The notes beneath the pieces are model-generated. The model saw only the letters and a list, made by a program, of their open reading frames with translations, did not search any database and was not told the DNA's origin. From Kiritimatiellia bacterium (GTDB taxonomy: Bacteria > Verrucomicrobiota > Kiritimatiellia > RFP12 > UBA1067), in assembly GCA_017459225.1 (NCBI GenBank), contig JAFUDL010000318.1:1-5084 (forward strand): DNA of 5,084 nt, in the 5' to 3' direction. Below, piece after piece: positions 4,068 to 5,084 of this stretch. A program made the translations under genes and the position numbers. Within the stretch, counting starts at the first letter, position 1. The number at the start of each line of letters is the position of its first letter.

Positions 4068-5084
4068 ATGAGCGACATAAAAAACAAGGGCTCGGCTCTT
4101 CTAATCGCGATAGCCGGGCTGGGCGGATTTCTGTATGGCGTGGACTTCGGCGTGATCGCAGCGGCCGAGCCGTACATGAAGGCGATGGGCGTTTATTCCG
4201 AGGGACAGATCAGCCACATCGTCGGAGCGGTGCTGCTTGGCGGGATTCTCTCCTCGCTTACCGCCGGCATGCTTGCGGAATGGTTCGGCAGAAAGCGGAT
4301 GATCGTGGCCTCTGCGGTGATGTTCCTTGTTGCCATACCCATCGTGAGCCTGTCCCTCGGCTCGTTTCCCCTGCTGTATGCCGGAAGGGTGCTGCAAGGC
4401 ATGAGCGCAGGATATATGGCGGTGATAATGCCGATGTACCTCACCGAGACCCTGCCGCCGGCCATACGCGGACGAGGCACGGGAGTGTTCCAGTTCTGCC
4501 TTGGTCTCGGACTTGTCGTAGCGGCAGGCGCGGGATGCCTCGTTGCCACATGGTACGGCGCTTCGGACAAGGCCGACGAGGTGGGCCGCGTCGCCGCATG
4601 GGGCGCCAACTTCTGGTGGACGATGCTTCCCGTCGCAGTGCTCTTCTTCGGAAGTCTGAAGCTTAAGGAAAGCCCCGTCTGGCTGAAGAAGAAGTCTGAA
4701 AGTCTCGAGGCTTCGCAGTCTCGAAGTCTGAATGGTTCGTCAGAATCCCGGAACCCCGAAACCTCGAAACCCGAAACTCTTCTCCAGCGGCGCTACGTGA
4801 TTCCGTTCCTGTTGGCCTGCCTTGTGCTCACCTTGAACAAGACGACGGGCATGAGCTCCTTTACGAGCTATCTCGTGACGATTCTCCACAGCGCGGGATT
4901 CGAGGGGATCTTCGCGAACTGGGGACAGCTGGCGGTGAAGCTCACGAACATGCTCGTGACGATTGCGGCAGCGGCGCTGGTCGACCGCAAAGGACGCACG
5001 TGGCTGCTGCGCGTGGGCACAGGAGGCATGACGATCGGCCTCGCGGCGATAGGGATGGTGTTCTTCGCAATAGAGCGCTTGGGC
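4068..5084 (+). CDS. MFS sugar-porter-family transporter (3' end outside window)
   Basis: An open frame of 339 codons begins at ATG 4068 and is still open at the edge. It encodes an inner-membrane secondary transporter of the major facilitator superfamily. TM1 holds GGFLYGVDFGVIAAA, like the GGFLFGYDTGVISGA of sugar porters. The TM2-3 loop has AEWFGRKR (Glu71-Arg77), TM4 has AGRVLQGMSAG (Arg107), the TM4-5 loop has YLTETLPPAIRGR (Tyr124-Arg136), KESPVWL (Glu201 on) follows TM6, and DRKGR (306-310) follows TM8. These are the sugar-porter (TC 2.A.1.1) signatures. About eight membrane segments and part of a ninth are in view, of an expected twelve. The substrate is probably a sugar or polyol, with a proton as likely co-ion, but this cannot be read from the sequence. 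The central loop (about 209-238) is Ser/Glu/Pro-rich and encoded by a degenerate repeat. It lies 31 bases downstream of the ASKHA gene but appears to have its own promoter. Confidence 0.9.
   Translation, partial: MSDIKNKGSALLIAIAGLGGFLYGVDFGVIAAAEPYMKAMGVYSEGQISHIVGAVLLGGILSSLTAGMLAEWFGRKRMIVASAVMFLVAIPIVSLSLGSFPLLYAGRVLQGMSAGYMAVIMPMYLTETLPPAIRGRGTGVFQFCLGLGLVVAAGAGCLVATWYGASDKADEVGRVAAWGANFWWTMLPVAVLFFGSLKLKESPVWLKKKSESLEASQSRSLNGSSESRNPETSKPETLLQRRYVIPFLLACLVLTLNKTTGMSSFTSYLVTILHSAGFEGIFANWGQLAVKLTNMLVTIAAAALVDRKGRTWLLRVGTGGMTIGLAAIGMVFFAIERLG
4691..4778. repeat. In-frame degenerate repeat array inside the transporter gene
   Basis: GAAGTCTGAA occurs at 4691-4700 and 4723-4732, with a third copy just upstream at 4651-4660. 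Between and after them come related 7-9-base words such as AGTCTCG, CAGTCTCG and then CCGGAAC, CCCGAAAC, CTCGAAAC and CCGAAAC. The segment 4757-4770 is identical over 14 bases to 2796-2809 in the gap before the ASKHA gene. The array keeps the reading frame and encodes roughly residues 209-238, the cytoplasmic loop between membrane segments 6 and 7. Confidence 0.75.

Noticed and set aside
4052..4666. A 204-codon + strand open frame overlapping the transporter start
   Set aside because: It is in a different frame from the transporter, whose membrane segments and sugar-porter motifs are unambiguous. The translation is Arg-rich with no membrane or domain character.

Overview
The window is 5,084 bases of GC-rich bacterial DNA carrying five protein genes, all on the + strand. 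The last gene runs off the right edge. The organism looks like an anaerobic or facultatively anaerobic bacterium. The main clue is a RACo-like ASKHA ATPase, a family that re-reduces corrinoid cofactors in anaerobic methyl transfer. The phylum cannot be fixed from the sequence. The GC-rich coding style, the mix of Shine-Dalgarno and non-Shine-Dalgarno starts, and the word-like repeats at gene boundaries would suit a Verrucomicrobiota/Kiritimatiellota-type genome, but that is a weak inference.

Left part (1-2758): a 64-base array of 7-base repeats leads into a good sigma70-type promoter and a tightly packed three-gene operon. The first gene encodes a stand-alone Lrp/AsnC ligand-binding (RAM) domain with no DNA-binding domain. 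The second encodes a class I/II PLP aminotransferase close to archaeal-type aromatic/aspartate aminotransferases. The third is queA, the S-adenosylmethionine:tRNA ribosyltransferase-isomerase of queuosine synthesis. The gene junctions are 10 bases and a 4-base GTGA overlap, and each start has a visible ribosome binding site. The RAM protein may sense an amino acid that the aminotransferase handles. QueA is probably a co-transcribed housekeeping passenger.

Right part (2759-5084): a 60-base gap with a short 7-8-base repeat array precedes a 405-residue ASKHA/DUF4445 ATPase. It has a four-cysteine N-terminal stub in place of the usual ferredoxin domain. Its last codons and stop lie inside another 7-base array, which also seems to supply the -35 box of a promoter for the next gene. 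That gene encodes a sugar-porter-family MFS transporter, probably translated from a leaderless or nearly leaderless mRNA. The transporter's central cytoplasmic loop is itself encoded by an in-frame stretch of the same kind of repeat.

The most unusual signal is this set of degenerate 7-8-base word arrays. They occur at three gene boundaries and once in frame inside a gene. They are absent from the two tight operon junctions, and at two places they abut or contribute to promoters. No complete novel multi-gene system is evident; the genes themselves belong to known families.
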